In this document: one piece after another, positions 33,344-44,638 of the stretch
Position numbering within the stretch: the first letter of the stretch is position 1
How the letters are laid out: each line of letters begins with the position of its first letter
From: Corallium rubrum
Taxonomy: Eukaryota > Cnidaria > Anthozoa > Scleralcyonacea > Coralliidae
Direction of reading: 5' to 3'
NCBI GenBank assembly: GCA_964035015.1
Contig: OZ036000.1
Location: 8,090,759-8,154,758, forward strand
DNA: 64,000 nt
Program-made: the position numbers and the translations under genes
The notes under the pieces: generated by a model
What the model was told of the DNA's origin: nothing
What the model saw: only the letters and a program-made list of their open reading frames with translations
Database searches by the model: none

Positions 33344-33348
<5 letters not shown>

Positions 33349-33494
33349 AGGTGTCCTCTACGCACGCTCTGATTGGCTCATGGATGACGTAAAATGGTGT
33401 GGAGTGGTGTAGGATGGCGTCAACTGGCAGGAAAATCCAGCGAACTTTCAAAACTACCACACTTTTAGCTTGACTTTTCTTATTATTATTTTAT

Positions 33495-33975
33495 AAAACA
33501 AATGAAACATACCGCTCCTGTGCATATGTACTCTTCTAAAGGTACGTTTGACGTCATTCAGTGAACACGAAAGAAGTGTAAAGGCATAGTCAATCGAGAT
33601 ATGGTCTGGAAACTCAGCTAAAGTCTTTGGTCTATCTTTTTGTTCGCCTTTATGCATTTTTGTGCACGGTGCACGGTCACTGAACACATTGTATTTTAGT
33701 ATAACGAAGGAATTGTCCAATAGCAATAACGTTTCAGTTCAATCACTCAACCGTGCTATTTAAATATTAATAAACCTAAAACAAAGGATGTGCACGGTGT
33801 AAGGTACGGTTCAACATAAAATCACAGCTCATTATAGGCGCTTTGAAGTTTGCCGAGTTTCCAGACCATATCTCGATTGACTATGGTAAAGGCTATACTC
33901 AACTTCTTTCGTGTTCAAATGACGTCAAACGTGCCTTTATAAGAGTACATATGCACGGAGCTTTATGTTTTATTT
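33495..33975. mobile_element. outer MITE interrupted by another MITE
   Basis: GTGCATATGTACTCTTCTAA, then GGTACGTTTGACGTCATT, is mirrored by AATGACGTCAAACGTGCC and AGAGTACATATGCAC at the right. The family C element lies between. Confidence 0.8.
33585..33893. mobile_element. MITE, family C copy 2 (nested)
   Basis: Same ends and core as 15583-15844. It has an extra segment of about 35 bp after GGTGTAAGG that copy 1 lacks. Confidence 0.88.
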
Positions 33976-34254
33976 GTTAATTATAATCATGAAGTATAAG
34001 TAACTGGATATTTGTCGATTCTTTACAATTATAGAAAAACTGATAACCTTGGAAATCAAGCAAATGAAAAATTGTCTTTCATCCGCGCAGGTATATAAGT
34101 AAATATCAAAACATATATGTCTCAATTTCTCTGATTCTATTTTTACGTCAATGAAATTCTATAGATTTTAATCGACATTAAATATGTTTTCACATCTTGT
34201 ACACATTTTTCTAGTAGACGGTAGGTATATAGCTACGAGAAAATTTTTCATATC

Positions 34255-34335
34255 TGACACTGCTAAAGTCAACCGAAAAATTGCTGCTCAAATCCCGCTC
34301 GAGTCAGCCGAAATTTTTCGGTTGACTTTGGCATG
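34255..34335. mobile_element. internally deleted relative of the MITE at 9493-9685
   Basis: Shares CACTGCTAAAGTCAACCGAA at the left and CTCGAGTCAGCCGAA plus TTTTTCGGTTGACTTTGGC at the right, but the tRNA-like centre is cut to CTGCTCAAATCCCGCTCGAG. Confidence 0.75.
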
Positions 34336-34337
34336 TG

Positions 34338-34628
34338 TATAAAATAACATGTATACTACGCGAGCCCTGATTGGTCAATTGCCATGTTTGGATCAGAGTA
34401 TCCAAACACGGAAAATTCCCGCCAAAACGATTTTTTGAAAATGTCGGACAGTATATCATATTCACTTGTGATTATTTTATAAAAGAAATACCAAATGTTT
34501 TTTTCCGTGTTTGGAGACCCTTAGCTTATCCAAGCACTTGGGAAATTGCTCGACTTTCGAAAAGCTAAAAACACTCGTCTATACGGCTCGTGTTTTGTTA
34601 CGCTTTTCTCCAGTCTCGCAATTTCCCG
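34338..34628. repeat. dispersed repeat, family B copy 2
   Basis: Collinear with 8207-8498 over its whole length with scattered differences and small gaps. Confidence 0.88.
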
Positions 34629-35351
34629 TGTGTTTGGATCAGAGTATCCAAACACTGAAAACCATTTGGTATTTCTTTAATCATGAAAAATTTTCTAATG
34701 TCTCTGAGAATGATTCTGTAATAGTATATAGCTATACGCCTACGGTATATAATCTAAACGGTTTTATATATAATATATAGAAGCGGAATTTTGTGGAAAC
34801 ACCACGTTTATATTATTATTACACTTTCTCAAAGTCCTTTTCAAACATTTTTGACCTTTCGGTTCCTCGCTGAAAAGGACTTTTCCCACCTGCAGCGCGT
34901 CAAAATTCACCGGTGAATTTTTCGACCGGTGACGTAATTCAAGAAGTAATTATATTCAGTCTAAATTGCTATGCAAGTGCTATCTTTAGAAGTTGGAGTT
35001 AAACGGACTCTTGAAAACGTTTTAGTAGGGGTAGAACCACTTCCATTGCATGTACGACAACCCGAAACACGTCAAAACAGGGCGATGTACTTTCAGCGAT
35101 TTCCCGCAAGCGGAACATGTACGCCTCTTTCCTCTCACTTTTCCGTTCTCCCGCCTTTCCGCTCGCCTGCAAAAACTAGCGCTAAGAGGCGGACTTGGAG
35201 CAAGTCTATATTTAACCTGAATGTCAGGCCTTTGTTTGTTCCCTCTATATTATTATTTGTTGTTGGGCTTTTAGCTTTTAACCTACTGACTCAGACCTTT
35301 ATCAGAGCAAAACACATTACTGGTTATATTCTTTTTTTGTTCTGATGAAGG
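34629..35351. other. no gene recognised
   Basis: No exon seen. The open frame at 34971-35345 (124 codons) resembles no known protein. Confidence 0.4.
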
Positions 35352-35695
35352 TCTGAGGCCATGTCCACACTAATCCGTTTTCATTTGAAAACGGAGACAT
35401 TTTGATGCGGTTGAGCGTTTCGAAAATGCTCTCCAGAGTGGAGACATTCGAAGACGCCGTTTTTCCGCACCAGTGTGGACGGCAAAAACGAAGCTTTTGG
35501 AAAACGATGATGTCACGATAATGACATAATGTCATCTTGGTTTCAGTCACCTAAATAGAACTATATATATATTTATTCATACTCCTGTAGAACTTTTAAG
35601 CGTTTTACTAAACGGCGAAAACGATAGTGTGGACGGAAAAGTTTTGATACGTTTTCGATACGAAGTCTCCGGATTAGTGTGGACATGGGTCAACA
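35352..35695. mobile_element. MITE, family E copy 1
   Basis: Ends CCATGTCCACACTAATCCG and CCGGATTAGTGTGGACATGG. Internal GAAAACG blocks. An inverted copy lies at 37262-37640. Confidence 0.85.
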
Positions 35696-36102
35696 CTTGG
35701 TCGAAAGATAGCAATAAATAATTAACGTGCACATCGTGTTACCACAGTCACAGATCCTCGCTTGTTTTACAATTGTCGCCATGCGAACATTCAAAGAATT
35801 ATACATATACGTTTTGCATATTCTTTCCACAACTATATATAGGATTCTGTATACAGAATGCGAAATTTATAATATACGTGATCAAACTTTTGCGTATAAG
35901 GGAGATTGAAGATTATACAAAAGCAAAACTAAACGAAGATTATTAAGGCTGAAAGATAATGACTTTTGTCCTTGCTTCCTATATATAGCGAGGTTTGGTG
36001 GAAGTCACACCGTATTATATGCCACGACTATCATTTGATAACATTTTATGCATTGTGTTTTCTCCAACAAACTCTCCTTCAGAAATTGCAGCTTGATGTT
36101 AG
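35696..36102. other. no gene recognised
   Basis: AT-rich noncoding DNA between two foldback elements. Confidence 0.45.
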
Positions 36103-36257
36103 TAATAATTGTCAGTTGTTTGCTGTACAAGCTGTGTTAGTTAGTAATACTCAGAAAGTTGTGGGTTCGAGTGCCGCTAGAGCTCAGAGCTCAGAGTTTT
36201 TCTGAGTATTACCGACTAACTAACACAGCTTGTACAGCAAACAACTGACAATTATTA
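36103..36257. mobile_element. foldback MITE with tRNA T-arm motif, family D copy 3
   Basis: Ends TAATAATTGTCAGTTGTTTG and CAAACAACTGACAATTATTA, so the full inverted ends are longer than in copy 1. The loop has GTTGTGGGTTCGAGTGCCGC. Confidence 0.85.
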
Positions 36258-37261
36258 AACTCTCCTTCGTTTTATATTCGCTAAAATTATAGTTCCTTAA
36301 GATTTAAGGTATACCTCTTGTCTCTCCTTAAAGTTACCGCATGACATTAATTACACGTGTAGCTTAAGTGGAAAATATTAAAAAAATATGCATAAATATG
36401 TTTATATTTAGCCAGATATTAAACATTTCTTTTTTAAGAGGTTTATGAAGCTTGCGTTTTTTTCATGTACTTATACCTTACATGGACTTTACCGCTTTTT
36501 ATATGCCAATGTTTAATGAATTAGTTTTCGAGAACCAAGTATAATATTGTAGTTTATCAACGTAGGAAATTATCAATATATGTAGAATACTATAACATTC
36601 GTATATATATGTAACGACAACAGTTTTTCGTATATCGCAAATGTCACTTGTGCTATATATATATATAGATGACCGTAAAACTCGTTAGCCAGACTTTCCC
36701 ATGGTTATATATATATATTCTTACCACAAAACACAGTTAAATATATATAAATCTAACTTGTATCTATGAATAAAACAACAAACGATTGATGTTGAAGTAC
36801 TGTGTATAATTATACTTTCATACGTACCCTGCAGTTATATAATAGTTCACCGATGCTCTGCGTAACATTTATCTCCGGACCGTTCACATGCCTGCATCAT
36901 GCATGCTCTCCCTGTCCCTTTTGAAATAGATAATGCAACTCTGCCACATGGTTGTGGGATATTTAATGCATGTATGGCTGCATGAGCATTGGCTATGCTT
37001 TGCGATAAGCGGGGGGAAATCCTAAATCTTCTTTTTTTAATTACTTATATATACTGTATTTATAATCAAGATATCCTGTGGTTAGATTATACGCCCCGAA
37101 GACCGTTTTAATGATGTATAAGATAATGTTTACGAAAGAAAATTGCTCTCCGGTGGTTAGTTGAGGTCATGCATTGTAGGCGAGGGAAAGAAAATATACT
37201 TAATCTTTCAAACAATCAATAGTAAATAAAATTTATTAATATAGTAAAAACAAGAAGTAAT
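36258..37261. other. no gene recognised
   Basis: AT-rich with several short TATA runs. Confidence 0.5.
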
Positions 37262-37640
37262 TATACATGTCTACACTAATCCCGTTTCCAAACGAAAATG
37301 GAGACTTCGTATTGAAAACGTATCAAAAGCTTTCCGCCACACTATCGTTTTCGAATCGTTTTCGCCGTTTAGTAAAACGCTAAAAAGATCTACAGGGGTA
37401 TATGAATGAACAGCTCTAGGTGACTAAAACCAAGATAACATAATCGTGACATCATCGTTTTCCAAAAGCTTCGTTTTTGCCGTCCACACTGGTGCAGAAA
37501 AACGGCGTCTTCGAATGTCTCCACTCTGGAGAGGGTTTTCGAAACGCTCCGTTTTCGGTCATCGAAGACGCCGGATTAGTGTGGACGAAAAGCCTAACCG
37601 TATCAAACATTTTCGTTTGAAAACGGATATAGTATGCCTA
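37262..37640. mobile_element. MITE, family E copy 2 (inverted)
   Basis: Reverse counterpart of 35352-35695: begins CATGTCTACACTAATCCCG and ends CCGGATTAGTGTGGACG, with CAAAAGCTTCGTTTTTGCCG inside. The ends are slightly eroded. Confidence 0.82.
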
Positions 37641-38447
37641 AGTACATAACATGTAGATCTTAAGATGTAGAAATCATCTACATATACATATAATATATTG
37701 TTCTCTAAATCAATAGTTATTTTTGGGACTTCAAGATTTAGAAAGTCAAGTTCAAATATAGCTTGCATGATAAAATCGTATCGCAGCGTCTAATCAGTCA
37801 CAGTGTTCTAGGTCTAATTTCTGGCTGGGGTTAGAAAGAATTTCTGAGTATTTGAGCTTAATTGAGAAACGTCTATACAGAACGTCTGTTATACATTAGA
37901 CTATTGTCTGAGGTGGTGATGATAGTGGTGAGACGCTCTATATAACTATTGAGCTACTAGTACTCAGATGATTTGAACTCAGATTATTTGAACGTAGGTT
38001 GAGTTCAATGTATGTATTACATTATAAACTTGCCATGCATATGCAAGTATGCTGATATATGTAATTAGCATATACCTCGCAGGTGAATAGTGCTTTTCGC
38101 GCAATCTGATTGGCTCCTCTAGCTCGGGATATCCTGCACTATTCACCTGCGGGCAAAACAAGATGGCGGCCAGTTTTGCTTTGTTTACCGAGGCAGGAGA
38201 TTTTGTTGATAAGCAAGGGTGATGTAGTAGAATAACGAGAAAAGTCAACAAAATTAGGTAGAAGAGTGTCCCCAGGTATGTTTCTTTACAATTTTCTAGC
38301 CATTAATATATTCAAAAGTTGTATTAAAAAACTGTTTTGTCGACAAATATCGAGTACGCCAAGTGTCCAAGTTGCTAGTTCTTGTATAAAATACCGAAAA
38401 ATATGAGTTAACAATGTTAAACATGTTATTTCATTTATGAGGTATAT
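37641..38447. other. no gene recognised
   Basis: Contains GCAGGTGAATAGTGC at 38100 and GCACTATTCACCTGC at 38139, the ends of a small inverted repeat. Confidence 0.45.
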
Positions 38448-38562
38448 GCTAATTAACAATTATTCACCTCAGTGTCGGCGAATAGTGCTGGATATTCACC
38501 TCGCCGAAGCGGCTCGGTGAATATCCAGCACTATTCACCTCTACTTCGGTGAATAATTGTTA
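38448..38562. repeat. foldback element
   Basis: TTAACAATTATTCACCTCAG is mirrored by a right end finishing GGTGAATAATTGTTAA. Inner arms carry GAATAGTGCTGGATATTCACC and its complement. Confidence 0.82.
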
Positions 38563-38585
38563 AATATCATAACGCACGTTGTTTA

Positions 38586-38703
38586 GATCCCGTTTACACT
38601 AGAGCAAAAGTATCCAGATTCACATTGTTTTTCATCCTCATGCATGGGAATAAAAAACAATGTGAATTCGGAAACTTTTGCTCTAGTGTAAACGGGGTCT
38701 TAA
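38586..38703. mobile_element. MITE with CCCGTTTACACTAGAG ends
   Basis: GATCCCGTTTACACTAGAGC is mirrored by GCTCTAGTGTAAACGGGGTC. A diverged, larger relative lies at 59150-59585. Confidence 0.85.
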
Positions 38704-38899
38704 GCCTAGTTAGCACGGGCAATTTTTCTTTGGCAATTTTCAACTTGACAAGTTTTATTTGCCCGTGTGTATGAGGAAACATGGCAAGTTTTTCCTTGAC
38801 AAGTCTCCCTTTTGACAAGCTGGCATGCCAGCTTTTCAACAAGGAGGCTTGTCAAGGAAAAACTTGTCAGGGAAAAATTGCTCGTGTAAACTAGGCTTT
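38699..38899. mobile_element. MITE with AAGCCTAGTT ends
   Basis: TTAAGCCTAGTTAGCACGGG is mirrored by a right end finishing TCGTGTAAACTAGGCTTTA. Contains TTTTCCTTGACAAG and AGCTGGCATGCCAGCT. Related in its centre to 52529-52893. Confidence 0.82.
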
Positions 38900-38907
38900 A
38901 GTCGATC

Positions 38908-39097
38908 TTTAAGCCTGGTTCTCATATGTCGCCGATCGTTGGCAATTTGTGATTTAGATGCATGTTAAAACGGGAAGTGCAGCAGCATGTTAGTAATAAA
39001 GAACAATGCAGAAAAGCAGTGCTTTTATTCTTTTACTTAACATGCATCTAAATCATGGGTCGGCGACGATCGGCGACATATGAGAACCAGGCTTTAG
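38908..39097. mobile_element. MITE, family A copy 2
   Basis: Collinear with 3503-3702 with few differences. It directly follows two other MITEs. Confidence 0.88.
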
Positions 39098-39284
39098 AGA
39101 CGTGCCACCTCGGATATTTTTATTTTTATTTTATTTATTAAATTCGCCATACATACATAACTACATACTTACAAATAACATACATATAAGGTTACAAAAC
39201 GTAAACCATACATTAAAGAAAATAAGTGGCAGAAAGTAAGAAAATAAGAATTGCATGGGTAGTATATTATGTTTTTTGGAGCTA

Positions 39285-39356
39285 TTTTATTCTGAATCGA
39301 ATCCACAACTTTCTGATTGCCAGTGAGATGTTCTGACAATGCATTGACCTATATAC
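39285..39356 (-). other. tRNA-like relic
   Basis: On the minus strand CACTGGCAATCAGAAAGTTG, then TGGATTCGATTC, resembles the anticodon arm, variable and T-arm of a tRNA-derived element. The box A part is degraded. Confidence 0.35.
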
Positions 39357-39632
39357 TGGCACTCAGATTGTTTGAGCGTATAGAGTATACTTACTTATAC
39401 AGACCTTATTCATAAATGGCCGACGATTTAAAATCCTTTTATGACTTTGCACATATAAATTATCCCTTCTGCATGACCTCGTTTTAGAGTAAAGATTCTT
39501 CTGAATTTCGCACATGAAAAGGAGTTCAGAGGGGCTATAATTTATATGCACATATAAGAACATTAATTCCACGGCCATTTATGAATATGGTCTATAGCAA
39601 GCTATAGACCATATTCATAAATGGCCGTACAC
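39357..39632. repeat. foldback element with duplicated end
   Basis: TATTCATAAATGGCCG motifs occur in both orientations. The pair at 39580-39628 around AGCTATAGACCATATTC forms a near-perfect hairpin. The style matches 7821-8009. Confidence 0.6.
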
Positions 39633-40304
39633 AAAGCTCTTCGAACTGACAATTATATAACCCTGTCAAATCCGAACAAATATAATAGCCATGCATGTAC
39701 CATGAAAGTTTAAAGAAGAATATATGAAGTTACTAACAAGGATATCTCGTGCAAGTAAATTCTAGTTAAAACGGTAAGATTCTCGATATGTGTAGTAATA
39801 TATAAACAGTTAATTAAAATTTGATTAATCACGAGCAAATATACAGAAGTAAAAAGCAAATATGAAACATGGCTAAACCAAAAACACACAAACCTTGTCG
39901 AGTATTCTTTCTGATTTATTTTTGTTGCTATAGTATTCCTGGCAAACTTGCCATCACCATAATGAGTAACTACATTTCTCATGCACTCCACAATTCTTGT
40001 CCCTGTCAACTAAACAATTTGTTTTACTTCAAAGGTCAACCGTGATAAATAATTTTAGGCCCACAACCGTAGTTTTAATCCTTAATAAGCAATTTATCAG
40101 CGTTGATGTACCGCAAATGAGATATTAACTACATTGTTATCAGTAAATGTATTGTTGTGTGTCGTTCTATTTTTTTACATGATAAGTGATTATAAGAGTT
40201 TCCATGGCGACATTTATCGCTTGTCGGCATCGCTATTATTTTTCCTCAAGACTTTGGTATATACATGCATGTTTATAATTAAATAACATTTATACTATAC
40301 ACGT
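39633..40304. other. no gene recognised
   Basis: AT-rich noncoding DNA. Confidence 0.45.
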
Positions 40305-40312
40305 GCCCTGAT

Positions 40313-40448
40313 CAGGGTTGGTAGATTGCTGAATAAATAAGCCAAATATTATTATAATAACCTTTTGTTTTCTTTGTTGGAAACAAAGAAATCAAAGGGC
40401 CGCTTATAACAATGTTTGGCTTATTTATTCAGCAATCTACCAACCCTG
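40313..40448. mobile_element. hAT-type MITE with 8-bp target duplication
   Basis: Perfect inverted ends CAGGGTTGGTAGATTGCTG and CAGCAATCTACCAACCCTG. The element is flanked by GCCCTGAT at 40305-40312 and 40449-40456, an 8-bp duplication as made by hAT transposases. It is 136 bp long and inserted in a family B repeat. Confidence 0.88.
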
Positions 40449-40656
40449 GCCCTGATTAGTCGATACCCGCGTGTTTGGATCAGATTATCCAAACACGAAA
40501 ATCTAAAGCACTTTTGTCGTATTTTATGTAAGAGAAAAATAAAGTAGTCATGTATATATAAGGGTTTTAACTGTGAGAAGCTTCAACATGAAAAACAAGT
40601 TCAACAAAATGTTTAACTCGTAGAAAAAACACGGTGATACATGCCTGCATGCACTT

Positions 40657-40837
40657 CACTTCACTTCACTCTCACTCCACTCCACTCCACTCCACTCCAC
40701 TCCCTCCCTCCCCCCTCCCTCCCTCCACTCCCTCCCTCACTCCACTCCACTCCTCTCCTCTCCTCTCCTCTCCTCTCCTCTCCTCTCCTCTCCTCTCCTC
40801 TCCTCTCCTCTCCTCTCCTCTCCTCTCCTCTCCTCTC
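40657..40837. repeat. pentanucleotide arrays (CACTC, CTCCC, TCCTC)
   Basis: Blocks of TTCAC, TCCAC, CTCCC and about 18 TCCTC units end exactly at the retrotransposon LTR. Confidence 0.95.
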
Positions 40838-40967
40838 TGTTTCGTGTTCTATTAGACTTGACTCTGCATATAAGTATGCTTTAATAAATATCAAATACCC
40901 TATTTATATGATCTACGATTATGTTAACATACATGTAAATTACTTATACCGGAAGTCTCTCGTAACA
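40838..40967 (-). repeat. 3' LTR
   Basis: In element sense begins TGTTACGAGAGACTTCCGG and ends ATAGAACACGAAACA, giving TG...CA termini. Shared 117 bp match the other LTR with no difference that I could see. Confidence 0.88.
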
Positions 40968-41145
40968 TCTCCCTTTCTTTAACAAAACTAAAGTGTATAT
41001 GTGTTGGGGTTTTTTTGAATTTTCCTTAACAGCAAGATAAAAGACAAAGTACTTTTATGATAACGTATATAGTAAAGTTCCGTTCTAAATTCAAGAAAAG
41101 GTCTATTCCTAGTTCAGGAACTACAAAACCTAGCTGGGGGTTTTA

Positions 41146-41649
41146 TCACTCTTGTTCTCGTTCTCCGCACTGGGGTTGCATCGACACCAACATTCGGCTG
41201 TTCAACTGCCGTCTCCGTCTCAGTTCGACTGCTGACTTCTTGAGCGCTTTCTTTAACTGACTTCTCGACTGACTCGAATCACTCGTAGTATGCTTAGACA
41301 CTGTTGGTCTCAACGATTCTCGGTTTCGCCGTAACTCTTGTCCACTGGTTTGTACGAGGTATGATCTATCCGACAACTTCGCAGTACACGTACCAGCCTT
41401 CCAGATGTTACTTCCTCTTCTTGGTGCAACTCTCACTTTCTGTCCAACTTCGAGTTCTGGCAAAACTTTGGTCCTCGTGTCGTAGTACACTTTCGCTTTC
41501 TGCCTCTTAATTCTGATCTTCTCTGCTACACCTTTCACCACTTGAGGATACAGTAAATTTTCACTCACCGGAACCAAAGTCTTTGTTCGTCGGGACATAA
41601 GACGCTGCGCTGGACTAGTCATGGTACTTCGTCTCTTCGATCTGGCCAT
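41146..41649 (-). pseudogene. Gypsy integrase C-terminal remnant
   Basis: SPAQRLMSRRTKTLVPV, then KAKVYYDTRTKVLPELEVGQ and GRREL-like basic sequence, corresponds to the C-terminal part of a Gypsy integrase. The zinc-binding and catalytic DDE core is absent, so the deletion joins the end of RNase H almost directly to this segment. Confidence 0.7.
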
Positions 41650-42602
41650 CCGATCAACACGGTTGTCTTGAGAGTCTGCATCACGGGATCTTGTTCAGTC
41701 GCTTTCTGTAATTGTGCCAGCCGTTCACTGGTTATCTTCACGGACTCCAGTGGATTCAAACGCTCCAACTCCATTGCAAACACCTGAACATCTTCATCGT
41801 CTTCCTCGTAGGACACTGCTGGCTTTCCACTACACGCTCTCGACAAGTGATCTGCCACATACATTTGTGTACCGGGCTTGTACACCACAAGTAGGTTGTA
41901 CCTCTGGAGTCTTAACAACATCCGCTGGAGTCTGCACGGCGCGGCCAACAAAGACTTCTTAAAAATTGACTGTAGTGGCTTGTGGTCAGTCTCCACCGTA
42001 ACCTTCTCTCTTCTTAGTATATACTGACTGAATTTCTGGCAGGCGAACACAATGGCCAGGCACTCTTTTTCTATTTGAGCGTATCTTCTTTCCACAAGAG
42101 AGAGCGATCTGGACGCAAACGCAACTGGCTGTCCCTCCTGTAACAAGGTTGCTCCGAGGCCGGTGCTACTAGCATCACACTGTACGGTTACTTCTTTGTC
42201 GACATCATATAACTTCAACACAGGACTACTGATAACCAGCTTCTTCACTTCATCTAAGGCTACATCGTGTTGTTTGGACCAGACAAACCTTGCGTTCTTG
42301 GCGGTGAGGTCTCTCAACGGTTGAACGACTGTAGACAATCTTGGTAAAAAGTTCGAAAGGTAATTGACAAATCCAAGTAAGGTAACCACTTCCTGCTTGT
42401 TTGTTGGCTTTGGCATATCTTGAACCGCCTTGACTTTATCGGGATCTGGAGTAAGGCCATCCTTGCCAACCACGTGACCAATAAACTCTACGCTTGTACT
42501 TCTCAGCTTTATCTTCTTGCTGTTGAGTTTCAGATTTACTTCTTTGGCTCTTTGAAGCATCTTTATCAGGTTTTCGTCATGGTTTCTTTCTGCGTCTTCC
42601 AT
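41619..42602 (-). pseudogene. Gypsy RT C-terminus and RNase H
   Basis: Begins in the RT thumb (KLNSKKIKLRSTSVEFIGHV) and continues through GLTPDPDKVKAVQDMPKPTN. RNase H follows, with TVQCDASSTGLGATLLQ, IEKECLAIVFACQKF and TDHKPLQ. Frame-shifted relative to the gag-RT frame near 42600, just after the RT active site. Confidence 0.85.
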
Positions 42603-44518
42603 GCTTTCACATAACCAACGACCAGGATATCATCTCGGATGATTTCGACCCCTTCGAGCCCGGCAAGCTTCTCTTGAAGGTTACGCTCGAACTCTTCCGG
42701 TGCTAGACTGATTCCAAACGGCATCCGAAGAAATCTGTATCTCCCAAACGGCGTCCAAAATACGGTTTTCTTGCTACTGTCCTCGTCCAACTCAATTTGA
42801 TAGAAGCCATCCTTAGCGTCTAGTGTACTAAACACTTTGGCTTTGCTGACCCTGGGTAAAACTTCTTCTAGCGTTGGCATCTGGTATTTTGGACGTAACA
42901 CGGCTTTGTTTAAGTCTTTAGGATCTAGACAAATCCTAATTTTGCCAGGTTTAGTTACCACCACCATGCTACTTATCCACTCAGTGGGCTCTGTCTCCTT
43001 CGCGATAATACCTTTTCTTTCTAGTTCTGCGATTTTATCTTGAACTTCGCGACGTAGAGCAAAAGGTACCCGCCTTGGTGCATGCTGGACTGGTGTAACT
43101 TTGGAGTCAACCTTGAAACTAGAATTGCCGATGTGCCCGAGCCCTTCAAAAACGTCCTTATAGTCCTTCAAAATTTTCTCCTTGGTTAGCAGGGGCTTCT
43201 TTTGCTCTACACTATGGACTTCAGCGGCTTCATCCAGGTTGACTTTCAGCAGTCCAAGCCTTTCACAGGTCTCCGCAGACAAAAGCGGTGTATTCTTTCG
43301 CTCTACCACTTGGAACTTTAACTGCATCGGCTCTGCCTTCTCATTCTGACTTACATTGAGAGTCGTTTCTCCAACCGGCTTTATTATGGACCCATCGAAC
43401 AGTTTTAGATTCACCTTACTTTGCTGCACTGGTGGGTTTCCATCTTGATATATAATGGAGAGGTCATCTATGCCAATCACATTACACGTAGCTCCCGTGT
43501 CTAACTGACATTTGAGTTGAGTTGCACAACGTTGGTTGACTTGGTTCTTCTTTCCAATGCGCAGATTGACGAATAGTTGTTTTCCTGTAGTTTTTACAGT
43601 TGATATTTCTTCTATTTTGTATAACGACTCGTCTGTCTCCGACTCGGCTGACTCGGTTGCTTCGTAAAATTCATGACCGACGTTGTAAACCAAATCCTTT
43701 CGTTTAGCTTTACAGACGGCAGCGAAATGGTTTAACTTTCGACACGAATTACACTTCTGTCCTCGAGCTGGACAATCTTCTAACTTATGCGATGGTCGTC
43801 TGCCGCACCGACTGCATTTTTGTTGTGACCCATCTTGTCTTCGCCTGTCTTCTGGGTAGTTCTTTTCTTTGTTGAAGTGTTGCCTTCGTCGTCGTCTTTG
43901 TGGTGCAGGCCGAACGAAGTCGACGTCTTCTTCCTCATTTTCATCCAACTTCAGTTGTTGACTCGCTATCTCATTCGACCGACAAATGTTAATGGCTTTA
44001 TTGAGATCCAAATTCTCTTCTTTGAGCAACCTTAACTTAGTGGCTTTGTCTTTAAATCCCAGTACGAGTCTGTCTCTTATTAATGCGCCAAACTGACATG
44101 ACGAAGCACACTTGCGTAACCGATTTACATAACTGTCCACCGTTTCTTCGTTACTTTGAACACATGTGTTAAAGACATATCTCTCGTATACCACGTTTCT
44201 TTTCGGCTTGAAATAAGACTCTAGTGCAATCACACACAAGCTGATATCATTTCTTTCTTCTGTAGAAAGTTTTAAATTCAGAAAAATCTGTAAACAATCT
44301 TTGCCCATAATTGATCGAAAGGTAGCCAGCCGTATCTTCGGGTCTTGTTTGTCCAGACCAGTTGCCACCTCGTAGTCTTCCCACTGCTGTCTAAAGAACT
44401 CCCAGTTACTAAGCAGGTCTCCTTTGCAGTTCATCGGCGAGGGCATAGGAAAATTGGACGTAAACTTTAACGCTGCCGGTTGTGAACCTCTTGTCGAGCG
44501 AGACTCGCCCGTCGCCAT
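42566..44518 (-). pseudogene. Gypsy gag-protease-RT polyprotein fragment
   Basis: 650 codons from ATG. A gag-like N-terminus (NWEFFRQQWEDYEVATGL), then cysteine-histidine knuckles CSRCGRRPSHKLEDC and CNSCRKLNHFAAVC. Protease motif QLDTGATCNVIG. RT with GKIRICLDPKDLNKAV, KAKVFSTLDAKDGFYQIELD and active-site RDDILVVG. The frame breaks right after the active site. All are fused in a single frame without a gag stop. Confidence 0.88.
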
Positions 44519-44626
44519 ATTAAATTGTTCTTTTAATACTTCGTCTAAAAGACTAAACTTTGTCTTCCCTTCCTTTCTGTAAGATCTGATCGCCGGCTTA
44601 ACCCAGTAAACGATTTCTTCTTTTTA

Positions 44627-44638
44627 CACCTGACACCA
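44627..44638 (-). promoter_or_regulatory. primer-binding site
   Basis: TGGTGTCAGGTG in element sense, directly after the 5' LTR ending ACGAAACA. This is where a tRNA 3' end would prime reverse transcription. The tRNA was not identified. Confidence 0.7.
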
